Assembly (NCBI GenBank): GCA_023512255.1
Contig: JAILZY010000046.1
Location: forward strand, 1 to 26,368
From: a bacterium
GTDB lineage: Bacteria; SZUA-182; DTGQ01
DNA: 26,368 bases
Reading direction: 5' to 3'
Shown here: piece after piece, positions 8,190-16,090 of the stretch
Layout of the letters: each line of letters starts with the position of its first letter
Position numbering within the stretch: position 1 is the stretch's first letter
Position numbers and translations under genes: made by a program
Notes under the pieces: model-generated
What the model was told of the DNA's origin: nothing
The model's database searches: none
Seen by the model: the letters and a program-made list of their open reading frames with translations, nothing else

Positions 8190-9104
8190 ATGAAGCTTTC
8201 CATTATTATTGTAAATTTCAATACGATTTCTTATCTTAAGGATTGTCTTTCAAACCTCGATAGGTTAAACCTTCCCTTTAGGTTTGAAACCATCGTAGTT
8301 GACAATGGATCCGTGGATGGGAGCCAAGAGTGGCTGAAGAGGCAAGGCCGATTAAGGTATATCCTTTTGCCTGAAAACATCGGTTTTGCCAGGGGAAATA
8401 ATCTGGCCATTAGGGAGGCCAAAGGCGAATATATTCTCCTCCTTAACACTGATGCCTTCCCTTGCCGAGGCTCGATAGAGAGGCTAATTGAGTTTCTTGA
8501 AAACCATCAGCAGGCGGGCATTGCCGGACCTCGGTTGAGCTTCCCAGATGGCCGCTGGCAGCGAGGATACAATGATCTTCCCTCGATCAAGAAAGCATGC
8601 CTGGTTTTAGTGTCCGATCTGCAAAACCTTCTCTATCCTCGAATCTGGCCGATGATCGAAAGACTTGCCCTGATTCTGCGACCACGGCAGGTTGGCTATG
8701 TAGATGGCTGCTGTATGATGATCAAAAGAGCGGTTATCGAGCAGATCGGCCCTTTGGATGAGGCGTTTTTCTTCTTTGCTGAAGATGCCGAATTCTGCTA
8801 TAGAGCCAGGCAGAAAGGTTATGGGGTCTACTATGTGCCAGAGGCGAAAGTGATTCATGTGCGGGGTGGAAGCTTGGCTAAAAAAGATGTGGATATGGCA
8901 GTGAAAGCTCGCTGTGAGTCGGAAAAACTCTTTATGGTGAGAGCGTTTGGAGAAAAGAGCTGGCGGCAATACGCGAAGATCATGTATTTCAATTTTCTTA
9001 TTCGCTACCAGATGGCTAGGATTTTAAACCGGCCATCTAAAAGATATTTTTACGCCGCGCTCGGGGAATTTCAAAAAGAGATTGCCCCATCGAAAATCGC
9101 TTAA
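8190..9104 (+). CDS. Glycosyltransferase family 2
   Basis: A 304-residue GT-A enzyme related to rhamnosyl- and other sugar transferases of O-antigen and exopolysaccharide synthesis. It begins with the nucleotide-binding strand MKLSIIIVNFNTISYL, has the VVDNGSVDGS turn, the metal-site region LLLNTDAFP near residue 90, GYVDGCCMMIKRAVIEQIGP, and the acceptor/catalytic acid segment FFFAEDAEFCYRARQKGY near 200. No membrane segment is evident, so it should act at the inner face of the membrane. A TATAAT at 8153-8158 in the 113-bp gap before it lacks a well-placed -35 element. The gap may mean partial separation from the two genes upstream. Confidence 0.9.
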   Translation: MKLSIIIVNFNTISYLKDCLSNLDRLNLPFRFETIVVDNGSVDGSQEWLKRQGRLRYILLPENIGFARGNNLAIREAKGEYILLLNTDAFPCRGSIERLIEFLENHQQAGIAGPRLSFPDGRWQRGYNDLPSIKKACLVLVSDLQNLLYPRIWPMIERLALILRPRQVGYVDGCCMMIKRAVIEQIGPLDEAFFFFAEDAEFCYRARQKGYGVYYVPEAKVIHVRGGSLAKKDVDMAVKARCESEKLFMVRAFGEKSWRQYAKIMYFNFLIRYQMARILNRPSKRYFYAALGEFQKEIAPSKIA

Positions 9105-9165
9105 ACTCATTGCTTGAAAAAGATATAAGGGAAGATAATTCCAGCTCTAGGAGGCAAAATCAAAA

Positions 9166-10635
9166 ATGAAGGAAAGATGGCTCGATTTTGGAGTCCAAAG
9201 CCTGAGTTGGCAAAAGGTGAAGGGGATTTTTCATCTCTTTAACCCGATAGATCATCTTGCGGCCATTATTCTCCTGGCTGGGCTCGTTCCTCTGCGGTGG
9301 TATTGGAAAAGATTTAAGGACAGCGACAGCCTGCCTCAGGCTGATACGGCTGATCCTGCCCATGAGGCTGAGATAACCATTTCTTTGATCTATGATTCCA
9401 TCCGGGTATCAACTGGCAGGGTAGATGCAGCTTATGATTATCTCATCAGGCTTGAGCAGAGTTTAAATCAGCTACCGCGGGTAAGATCCAAAGTCTTGCT
9501 TGTGCCAGAAAAGTTCATTTTAGAAAAAGCCGGCGGCAGGCAAGGGAATAGCTGCGTGTCGGAAAACGCTGCTTCTGCCTGGAAACTCAAACACGCCTTA
9601 GCCCGGGCTAGGGAAATCGCCGAATCAGGCTCTCGAATCGCTCATCTTCACTATACGGTCGGAGCCTACCGAAGAGGGCTGGCTATCTATTTTGTTCCTT
9701 TTCTGATCCGGTTTTTTAAGCCGCGGCCTCGCCTCCTGATCACCTTTCATCAATTTACCGAGCATAAACCAAGCTCTCTCCTGTTTCGCTCTCTTCTGCT
9801 TCTGCTGTGTCTTAGCGCTGATGGATACATTTTCTTGCGGGCCGATCACAGCCGAGACTTTCTTTTTTGGGAAACTTGGTTAAACAAAAATTTCACTATC
9901 ATCCCATCGCCTTCAAACCTTGAGCCTTTAAATTTTGCTCCCCAAGGGCTTGAGCCTTCAGATCTAAGGCCTCTCAGGTCAAGGCTAACAGCCTGCGGCG
10001 GCCACCCACAAGCTTTAACCAGCGGCGGTCCCTCTCCATCTGCTCCCCCTGTCCATTTTGCCAGGGGCAGCCTTTCTCATTTTGGAACAATCCGCCAAGG
10101 CAAGGGGCTTGAAACCCTAATTAAGGCCTTTGGGATGGTCCGTGAGAAAAATCCGGCTCTCAAGCTGATCCTAGCCGGCGCCATTGACTCGGCCTATCAG
10201 CAAAGACTAATGAAAAGGATTGACCGCTATCGGCTGACGGATTCCATCATCTTTACTGGTCCTTTAAGCCCCGAGGGACTCTATCATACACTTTTGGGCA
10301 CAATCGTTATCCTCCCCTTCCCTGACGGGGCTTCAACCTACCGGACCAGTCTAATGGCTGCTTTGAGTATGGGTCTGCCAACGATTAGCACCTGGAGCCG
10401 AAATACACCGGAAATTTTCAAGGATGGGGAAAATATATTCCTAGCCCACTGCGGCTGTAGTCATGATTTGGCGGCAGTGATAGAAAAGGTACTCTCTTAT
10501 CCTGAAGAGCGCTTGTATATGGTGGGAATAGCGGGCCAGAGACTCTATCGCGACCTTTTTTCCTGGCCAAAGTGCCAGGCTAAGCATCTTGGCTTTTATC
10601 GGAAAATTCTTTCCTGCAATTGTGAATCTTCTTGA
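9166..10635 (+). CDS. Glycosyltransferase family 4 (GT-B), atypical
   Basis: A 489-residue retaining-type GT-B enzyme with a strong AGGAGG at 9149-9154. Residues 29-46 are hydrophobic and may anchor it to the membrane. The donor-binding half shows FGTIRQGKGLETLIKAF, LKLILAGAID, FTGPLSPEGLY and a PFPDGASTYRTSLMAALSMG loop. The usual E(x7)E pair of GT4 enzymes is not present there; this loop resembles the D-G-x-S-x-R-x-x-S-L-x-A-A-L variant seen in some exopolysaccharide transferases. Between the two Rossmann domains lies a proline/serine-rich insert of about 55 residues. It follows the GT2 gene by 61 bp and precedes the flippase, fitting a polysaccharide assembly role. Confidence 0.8.
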   Translation: MKERWLDFGVQSLSWQKVKGIFHLFNPIDHLAAIILLAGLVPLRWYWKRFKDSDSLPQADTADPAHEAEITISLIYDSIRVSTGRVDAAYDYLIRLEQSLNQLPRVRSKVLLVPEKFILEKAGGRQGNSCVSENAASAWKLKHALARAREIAESGSRIAHLHYTVGAYRRGLAIYFVPFLIRFFKPRPRLLITFHQFTEHKPSSLLFRSLLLLLCLSADGYIFLRADHSRDFLFWETWLNKNFTIIPSPSNLEPLNFAPQGLEPSDLRPLRSRLTACGGHPQALTSGGPSPSAPPVHFARGSLSHFGTIRQGKGLETLIKAFGMVREKNPALKLILAGAIDSAYQQRLMKRIDRYRLTDSIIFTGPLSPEGLYHTLLGTIVILPFPDGASTYRTSLMAALSMGLPTISTWSRNTPEIFKDGENIFLAHCGCSHDLAAVIEKVLSYPEERLYMVGIAGQRLYRDLFSWPKCQAKHLGFYRKILSCNCESS

Positions 10636-10731
10636 AGGTTGAACTTCTTTTATACCTAATTATTGAGACACGTAAGGAGCTATCAACTAAGCAAAAGACT
10701 AAGAATAATATGGCGGAGACTCACTAAGTTG

Positions 10732-12105
10732 ATGAAAAATAGGCCTTCGTCTCAGGAATCATCCCCTGCGGCCATGACTAAAACCCGCCGATCTCTTTGG
10801 TACAGCGGGCTTCATACTCTAGGTACTAACCTCATCACTACCGGGCTCATGGTGATAGGAGGTATTCTCATTGCCCGAGCCCTTGGCCCTAGTGGTAAAG
10901 GCAGCTATGATTTAGTGATAGCTACAACTACCCTACTTGAAGTGATACTTGACTTCTCACTGCAAGCAGGGGTAACCTACGTGGTCGCCCGAGGGGAGGC
11001 CGCTCCTGGCTCATTGGCCTTGCGTTTGATGCTGATAGCTCCATGTCAGGGATTGATCGCTGCCGCACTCTTATTCTTTCTCCGAGGTATGGGTTATTCT
11101 GCCGCCTTGCTGCCACCGCATATGGGAAACCAAGCCATAATCGCTATTGCCATCTCCCTTACTTTTTTGGAGTTGTCAAATTACTGGCGCGCTATCCTTA
11201 TTGGTCTTCAGGAAATCATTAAAGTTAATCATCTTGAAGTGATTGTTAGGGCTATGCCTCTTTTTATGATCGGCGCGGCGATCGGAGCCTCGTATTTTAG
11301 GCGGCAGCAGGCCTCGGCGCTTGTTTTTGTATGGATTCATGTAACCACACTAATCCTGACCAGCCTCATTCTTTCATATTCTCTAATTCCCTTCTTCTCT
11401 CGTGGGAAAACTGGGTTTCGGGAACTTGTGGCCTTTGCTCTTCCCTGCTACCTTGGCAGTCTTAGCCAGTTTCTCAACTATCGTCTGGATGTGTTTATGG
11501 TCAGTTTTTTTATCGGCGTCGAAGGCGTAGGACTATATACCCTAGCGGTCAATCTGGCTCAGCTCATCTGGCTAATATCACATGCCGCCGCCAAGGTTTT
11601 ACTGCCTAAAGTCGCTGCTTCACAAGAGGCAGCCTCTCAAAACGCACGCAGCACAGCTAGAGTCACTCGCCTCATTTTAGTGATAAGTCTAGCAGTGGCT
11701 TTATTTTTGTCTGCCTTAGTCCATTTCATGCTTCCCCTTGTCTATGGCGAAGAATTTCGCCGAAGCATAGCGCCATTCTTATGGCTGCTGCCTGGGATCG
11801 TGGCTTTTAGCACTGTCCATGTCCTGGCATCGTATATTGCTGGCATCGGCAAACCGCGGATTAACCTATTCATTGCTCTTGCCGGTCTCTTTTTTACTAT
11901 CATCTTTGATCTTTTTCTTATTCCGCGCTTTGGCATTATTGGGGCAGCCTTAGCTAGCACTATCTCATATTCAATTAGTGCTACTTTAAGTATATGGTTT
12001 TTCAAGCACCAATCAGGAATAGATTTTCGAGATATTTTATTTATAACTAAAGAAGATATAGAATCTGCAATCTTATCGCTAGGTGAGCTATATCAACGGA
12101 TATAA
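10732..12105 (+). CDS. Wzx-type polysaccharide flippase (MOP superfamily)
   Basis: A polytopic membrane protein with about 12 to 14 predicted helices, starting with WYSGLHTLGTNLITTGLMVI and GGILIARALGPSGKGSYDLV, a typical oligosaccharide flippase opening. Such proteins turn lipid-linked repeat units across the inner membrane. The start is uncertain. A TTG at 10663 is in frame, but the only good AAGGAG (10674-10679) lies after it. The ATG at 10732, with GGAG at 10715, gives 457 residues; the TTG start would give 480 with a basic extension. Its stop codon is one base from the stop of the convergent GT4 gene, with no terminator between them. No Wzy polymerase is recognisable in the window. Confidence 0.87.
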   Translation: MKNRPSSQESSPAAMTKTRRSLWYSGLHTLGTNLITTGLMVIGGILIARALGPSGKGSYDLVIATTTLLEVILDFSLQAGVTYVVARGEAAPGSLALRLMLIAPCQGLIAAALLFFLRGMGYSAALLPPHMGNQAIIAIAISLTFLELSNYWRAILIGLQEIIKVNHLEVIVRAMPLFMIGAAIGASYFRRQQASALVFVWIHVTTLILTSLILSYSLIPFFSRGKTGFRELVAFALPCYLGSLSQFLNYRLDVFMVSFFIGVEGVGLYTLAVNLAQLIWLISHAAAKVLLPKVAASQEAASQNARSTARVTRLILVISLAVALFLSALVHFMLPLVYGEEFRRSIAPFLWLLPGIVAFSTVHVLASYIAGIGKPRINLFIALAGLFFTIIFDLFLIPRFGIIGAALASTISYSISATLSIWFFKHQSGIDFRDILFITKEDIESAILSLGELYQRI

Positions 12106-12106
12106 T

Positions 12107-13234
12107 CTAACGGTTATGATCTAAGGCTGTAGGGGGGTGAGTTTTTATCTTTTCCATTAAAAACCTTTCCAGAAAATCTGCGCTTTGCTTCCAGGTAAAC
12201 CGCTGAATGTTTTGATGTCCGGCTTGAGCAAGCATTATCCTCAAGGCGTCATTTTCCACCAGCCTGATAATATTCCTGGCTAAAGCCTCAGGAGTCTTGG
12301 GTGGTGATATCAAGGCAGTCTCTTCATGGACAGCATAATCACGGATCCCGCCATTATCGGTAGAAATAACAGCGCATCCACAAGCCATAGCTTCTGCAGA
12401 TGGTAAAGCCCATCCTTCAGTCCAGCTTGGACACAGGTAAATACTACTGGCATTATAAATCTGATCTCTAATTACTGCCTGGGGCGGATTTTGGAAATAT
12501 CGAATCCAGTGGGGTAGTGATAGCGGCCTTCGCCTTGAGCCAAATAAGATCGCTTGAAGCTGAGGGAGCTTGTTTTTAGCTAATTCTAAGGCTTTTATCC
12601 CATCGGTTGCTCCTTTCCAATCTAGGTGGGAGTACATCATGGCTACTGTAGGAGGACGCTGGTCAATAGGTTTGACAATTTTAAAAAATTCATGATTTAT
12701 CCCATTAGGAATATGAATCATCTCCTCTTCCAGTATACCTAAATCTAATCCTTTTTCATAAAGCCATCTAGCTATAACTACCTTGTAGAATGGTGCCCGC
12801 CAAGTAGCCTCAACCCTCTCCTTTGGGCCGCTCCACACTTCATAATGCTGAATTAGATAGAATTTTTTTCCCTTGCAGACCAGACACTTAAGAATTATTT
12901 CCGCTGTTTGCCAGGAGGTAGCAAATATAACATCAGCTTCAGGGATATGGTGGGGGGCTAGATCAATAACATATATCATCTGAATACGAGGATCTACAAA
13001 CTGCCAGCCAATTTTTCGCTCACAGAATACATTTCGTAAATAAGTAGCATTTCTCATGAGCAAACGATAACCGTTTTTCAATAAAGATGAATTTCCCTCC
13101 CCTGGCAAGCGAGCTAGATGTATAATAACTATCTTGTGCCCACGATCTACTAGCTGGTTAGAATACTCATAGACTACTCTAAAGCCACCCGATGGTTTGC
13201 ATGGATATCCAGGTAGGATAAATACCACTTTCAT
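12107..13234 (-). CDS. Glycosyltransferase family 4
   Basis: A 375-residue GT-B enzyme. The N-terminal domain begins MKVVFILPGYPCKPSGGFRV with the glycine loop that closes on the sugar acceptor. The C-terminal domain has MIHIPNGINHEFF, VAMMYSHLDWKGATDGIKAL, LQAILFGSRRR and CPSWTEGWALPSAEAMACG, which contains the canonical E(x7)E donor-binding pair. GGGAG lies 11 bases upstream of the ATG. It converges with the flippase gene and so has its own promoter, in the 13235-13643 region. Donor and acceptor are unknown; the context says surface polysaccharide. Confidence 0.92.
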   Translation of the reverse strand: MKVVFILPGYPCKPSGGFRVVYEYSNQLVDRGHKIVIIHLARLPGEGNSSLLKNGYRLLMRNATYLRNVFCERKIGWQFVDPRIQMIYVIDLAPHHIPEADVIFATSWQTAEIILKCLVCKGKKFYLIQHYEVWSGPKERVEATWRAPFYKVVIARWLYEKGLDLGILEEEMIHIPNGINHEFFKIVKPIDQRPPTVAMMYSHLDWKGATDGIKALELAKNKLPQLQAILFGSRRRPLSLPHWIRYFQNPPQAVIRDQIYNASSIYLCPSWTEGWALPSAEAMACGCAVISTDNGGIRDYAVHEETALISPPKTPEALARNIIRLVENDALRIMLAQAGHQNIQRFTWKQSADFLERFLMEKIKTHPPTALDHNR

Positions 13235-13295
13235 ATTCTCTTTATTCTCCCGGCAATAATATAGTATTTTCTCCAGGCTAGCTGCATAAGTGGTC

Positions 13296-13393
13296 CTCTC
13301 TCGCTAACAAAGCGCGCAATTTGTGGGCAGACCTAAGGGCCGCTCCTACAATTGATTGGGCAGTTTGATCTGCTCTCGCACTTGGCGAAAGAA
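13296..13393 (-). repeat. Family B inverted-repeat element, copy 1
   Basis: Read on the minus strand it matches 24181-24308: both have an end of the type CTTTCGC(T/C)AAGTGCG, an interior AATTG(T/C)AGG(A/G)GCGG-CCTT-G-C-GCCC, and a far end with GCGCGCTTTGTTAGCGAGAG (GCGCACTTTATTAGCGAAAAG in the other copy). The ends are inverted repeats of each other. No transposase is encoded, so it looks like a small non-autonomous element. Confidence 0.75.
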
Positions 13394-13474
13394 CCAATGA
13401 GCAGCTAGCTTCTGAACTGGCGAAAAGACCACTAAATATATCAAAAATGATAAGAAATCAAAATTAATTTCTTG

Positions 13475-13513
13475 CTACCGGACACTTTTTTTACTGAGAA
13501 AAGCGTCCAGTAG
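13475..13513. repeat. Imperfect hairpin upstream of the HDOD gene
   Basis: CTACCGGACAC and GCGTCCAGTAG pair over 11 positions with two G-T type differences, around a 17-base loop holding T8. It lies about 130 bases before the HDOD start. It may be an operator or a leader structure; nothing identifies it. Confidence 0.45.
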
Positions 13514-13643
13514 TGAAATCAAGAACAAAGCTAAGAAAAATTAAAGATTGCCTAAGCTTGTGGTTTTGTGGTATTTAGTAAGATTAAATCGGCCAGCCTG
13601 CCGATGGCTCTTTAACCATATATATAAGGAGACCTCGTTATTT

Positions 13644-14492
13644 ATGCCGATTAGCAAGGAATTGAAAGCCCTGATCGATTCAACCTGTGATCTTCCTCCC
13701 ATGCCCCTTGTGGCCAGCAGAATCATATCCCTAGCTTCAGATCCCAATACGGACACCAAGGTTTTGGAGCGGGCGATTCTGGCCGATCAGGCCCTGACTG
13801 CCCAAATTCTCAAGATTGCTAATTCCTCCTTTTACGGATGCCTGAGAAGCATCAACACGGTAGCTTCAGCCATTGTCTTGATCGGCTTCAAGGGGATAAA
13901 GTCTCTGGCTCTGGCCGCGTCTTTAAAAAGCTTTTATCGGCGAACGAGCTTGGCCGAGAAGATGATCTGGGAGCACTCGATCGCTGCGGCCATTGCCGCT
14001 CATGCCCTGTCCAGGCATTTATGCTGCCAGGCCGAAGAGGCCTTCATCGGAGGATTAATACACGATATCGGTAAGACTATTCTGAATAATCAGCGAAACG
14101 AGCTTTTCACTGAAATTGTCCAAACGGTTTATAATGAAGAGCTGACCTTTGCCGAAATCGAAAGAGAAAAGCTTGGCTTCACTCATGCTGAGTTAGGCGG
14201 CTTGATAGTCAAGAAGTGGAACCTGTCAACAGAGCTAGAAGAGGCAGTTACCCACCACCACAGCCTATCTGAGATCGATCCTCTGGAGGTGGAAATACTA
14301 AAATTTGCCGCCCTCTTGAATCTAGCTGATGCCTTGTGCCTATATTTGGGGATTGGCTACCGAAAGCCCAGACAGGATATTGACTTCCAGACCCTCGCCT
14401 CGGCTAAGATTCTAAACATCAGCGAGCCAGAGATTCTTCACCTGGCCGAGCTGATTAAGACAAGTTATGAAGCTGAAAAAGATAATTTTTAG
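13644..14492 (+). CDS. HDOD domain signalling protein
   Basis: HDOD proteins are HD-superfamily relatives that usually lack phosphodiesterase activity and act as adaptors in signalling. The ATG at 13644 is preceded by AAGGAG at 13626-13631 and gives 282 residues; an upstream TTG at 13548 is in frame but has no such site. The domain shows LPPMPLVASRI near residue 17, ILKIANSSFYG near 60, a long helical core, then GLIHDIGKTILNNQ, which retains an HD pair, and FTHAELGGLIVKKWNL. The HD pair leaves open a weak hydrolase activity. It has no REC or GGDEF domain. It faces the kinase operon convergently across a family C hairpin. Confidence 0.85.
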   Translation: MPISKELKALIDSTCDLPPMPLVASRIISLASDPNTDTKVLERAILADQALTAQILKIANSSFYGCLRSINTVASAIVLIGFKGIKSLALAASLKSFYRRTSLAEKMIWEHSIAAAIAAHALSRHLCCQAEEAFIGGLIHDIGKTILNNQRNELFTEIVQTVYNEELTFAEIEREKLGFTHAELGGLIVKKWNLSTELEEAVTHHHSLSEIDPLEVEILKFAALLNLADALCLYLGIGYRKPRQDIDFQTLASAKILNISEPEILHLAELIKTSYEAEKDNF

Positions 14493-14520
14493 CTGACCGA
14501 TTAAGGGGAAAACCCTTATG

Positions 14521-14583
14521 TTAAGGGGAAAACCCTTTTGAAAAAGGGTTTTCCCCTTAAAACCCTTTTCCTAAAACTTTAAT
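14521..14583. terminator. Family C repeat, copy 2, acting as bidirectional terminator
   Basis: It matches 5505-5567 at 62 of 63 bases. The hairpin 14521-14560 has arms TTAAGGGGAAAACCCTTTT and its complement around GA, so it pairs fully. It lies between two convergent genes (HDOD stop 14492, kinase stop 14596) and its A/T-rich outer arms give a T run on both strands. The left arm is also partly duplicated just before it (14501-14518). Confidence 0.8.
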
Positions 14584-14595
14584 TAATTATCCCCA

Positions 14596-16083
14596 TTACC
14601 CAACCGGTAACAGGACCAAAACCCTAGTCCCTTCTCCTATCCGGCTTTCAATCTTTATCTGGCCATGATGTTTATTGACAATTTCCCGAATTACAGCCAT
14701 CCCCAGGCCCGTTCCTTCCTCCCCCTTGGTGGTATAGAAGGGGTCAAAAATCCGCTCAAGGTCTTTATCTGCAATTCCACAGCCAGTGTCCTGAACATAA
14801 GCCAAAACCAGCCTCCCCTCCTCAGCAATCCCTGTGCCTACTGTCAGAATGCTCCTTTCAGCGGGCTGATCTTTCATAGCCTGCGAAGCATTGATGATCA
14901 GGTTAGTAAACATCTGCTTGAGCTGCTCCTTATCGCCCTGAATCAGGGGCAGATTGGGATGATATTTCTGGATAACCTCATGATATTTGATTTGGCCGGT
15001 AACTTCCCGCAAAAAATCCAGTGTTTCCCGCAAGACAGCGTTTAGGTCGACCGAGGTGATCAGAGGCGGTTTGGGCTTGCTGATCATCAAAAGATCGCTG
15101 GTCATTTTTTTCAGGCGAAGAGCCTGACTTATAATCTGCCGAAGCTCTTCCTCCTGCGGATACTTTGATTCCAAAAGTTCCGCATAGCCTAGGATGCCAA
15201 AGAGGGGATTTCTCATCTCATGACCGATCTTGCCAGCCAAAAGACCAAGGGTGGCCAATTTTTCCGATTGGATCAGCTCCCGCTCAAGCCTCTTTTTTTC
15301 TGAGATGTCTCTCATGATAATTACATTCCCTCTGATCTTTTGCTCATTATCCAAAAGAGGCGAAACATTGTAGCCAATGGTCCTCTCCCCGAGCTCAAAT
15401 TCATGAGAGCGGCTAAAATCAGCCTCCTGAATAACCCGACCAACTGCTTGAGCCAGATCCTGGGGAAAGAGCTGATCGTACCTTTGGCCAATAATTTCCG
15501 ATTTGTTTTCCCCATGCAAGAACTCAAGAGCATGGGTGTTGACCATAGTGATCTTCCCCGAAAGATCTAGGGTGATCAGGCCGCATGAAATACTTTCGAT
15601 CACATTGTTGATGAAAGCATTGAGCTCCTCTAAAGCCCTGGTCCTCTCTCTAACCTTATCCTCAAGCTCTCTCTGATATTTCAGGGTTTCCTCCTCAAGT
15701 CTTTTGCGCTCATCGACCAGCCATTTCTTCTCCATAGCACTGGCTACGGCTCCGCACAATTGCTGACGGTTGATCGGCTTGGAGAGATAATCATACGCCC
15801 CCTGCCGTACTGATTCGACCGCTGTATCAATATTGGGCTCTCCAGTAATCATGATGACTGGTATATCCGGAGAGCGTTCCTTAATCATCTTCAGAATTTC
15901 AATCCCGCTTGCGCCGGGGAGGATGATATCGCTGATGACCACATCAGGACAACAGGCGCTCAAGCTCTCCTTAGCTTCCGCAAAATTGGCAGCAGTCTCA
16001 ACCCGGTATCCCTCCTTTTCCAAAATCCTAGAAAAGGTAAGGCGAATTCCTGGCTCATCATCAATCAAAAGAATATCTTTCAT
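14596..16083 (-). CDS. REC-PAS-histidine kinase
   Basis: A soluble 495-residue kinase with an N-terminal receiver. REC (1-120) has the acidic pair Asp8/Asp9, phospho-acceptor Asp52 in VVISDIILPG, Thr80 and Lys102. A coiled coil (about 122-158) leads to a PAS domain (about 158-265) with no cofactor residues that I can recognise. HisKA has His288 in GKIGHEMRNPL. The ATPase domain shows NLIINASQAM, DTGCGIADKDLERIFDPFYTTK and GTGLGMAV. The start at 16083 is set by GAGGAAG just upstream, which overlaps the stop of the preceding kinase gene (7-bp gap); a longer frame to 16161 would run inside that gene. No output domain is present, so its REC probably receives phosphate from the CZB kinase (inference) and its own partner is elsewhere. 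Confidence 0.93.
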   Translation of the reverse strand: MKDILLIDDEPGIRLTFSRILEKEGYRVETAANFAEAKESLSACCPDVVISDIILPGASGIEILKMIKERSPDIPVIMITGEPNIDTAVESVRQGAYDYLSKPINRQQLCGAVASAMEKKWLVDERKRLEEETLKYQRELEDKVRERTRALEELNAFINNVIESISCGLITLDLSGKITMVNTHALEFLHGENKSEIIGQRYDQLFPQDLAQAVGRVIQEADFSRSHEFELGERTIGYNVSPLLDNEQKIRGNVIIMRDISEKKRLERELIQSEKLATLGLLAGKIGHEMRNPLFGILGYAELLESKYPQEEELRQIISQALRLKKMTSDLLMISKPKPPLITSVDLNAVLRETLDFLREVTGQIKYHEVIQKYHPNLPLIQGDKEQLKQMFTNLIINASQAMKDQPAERSILTVGTGIAEEGRLVLAYVQDTGCGIADKDLERIFDPFYTTKGEEGTGLGMAVIREIVNKHHGQIKIESRIGEGTRVLVLLPVG

Positions 16084-16090
16084 ATCTTCC

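Larger units (their letters stand above)
13235..13643. other. Divergent intergenic region, GT4 gene and HDOD gene
   Basis: This 409-bp gap contains family B element copy 1 (13296-13393), a short AAGAAAT/ATTTCTT inverted repeat (13452-13473), and an imperfect hairpin (13475-13513). Both flanking genes start here. The frame from TTG 13548 reads through into the HDOD gene but looks like leader, since a proper ribosome-binding site comes later. Confidence 0.6.

Noticed and set aside
13548-13643. TTG start for the HDOD gene at 13548
   Set aside because: It lacks a ribosome-binding site and adds 32 residues with no HDOD counterpart; AAGGAG precedes the ATG at 13644.
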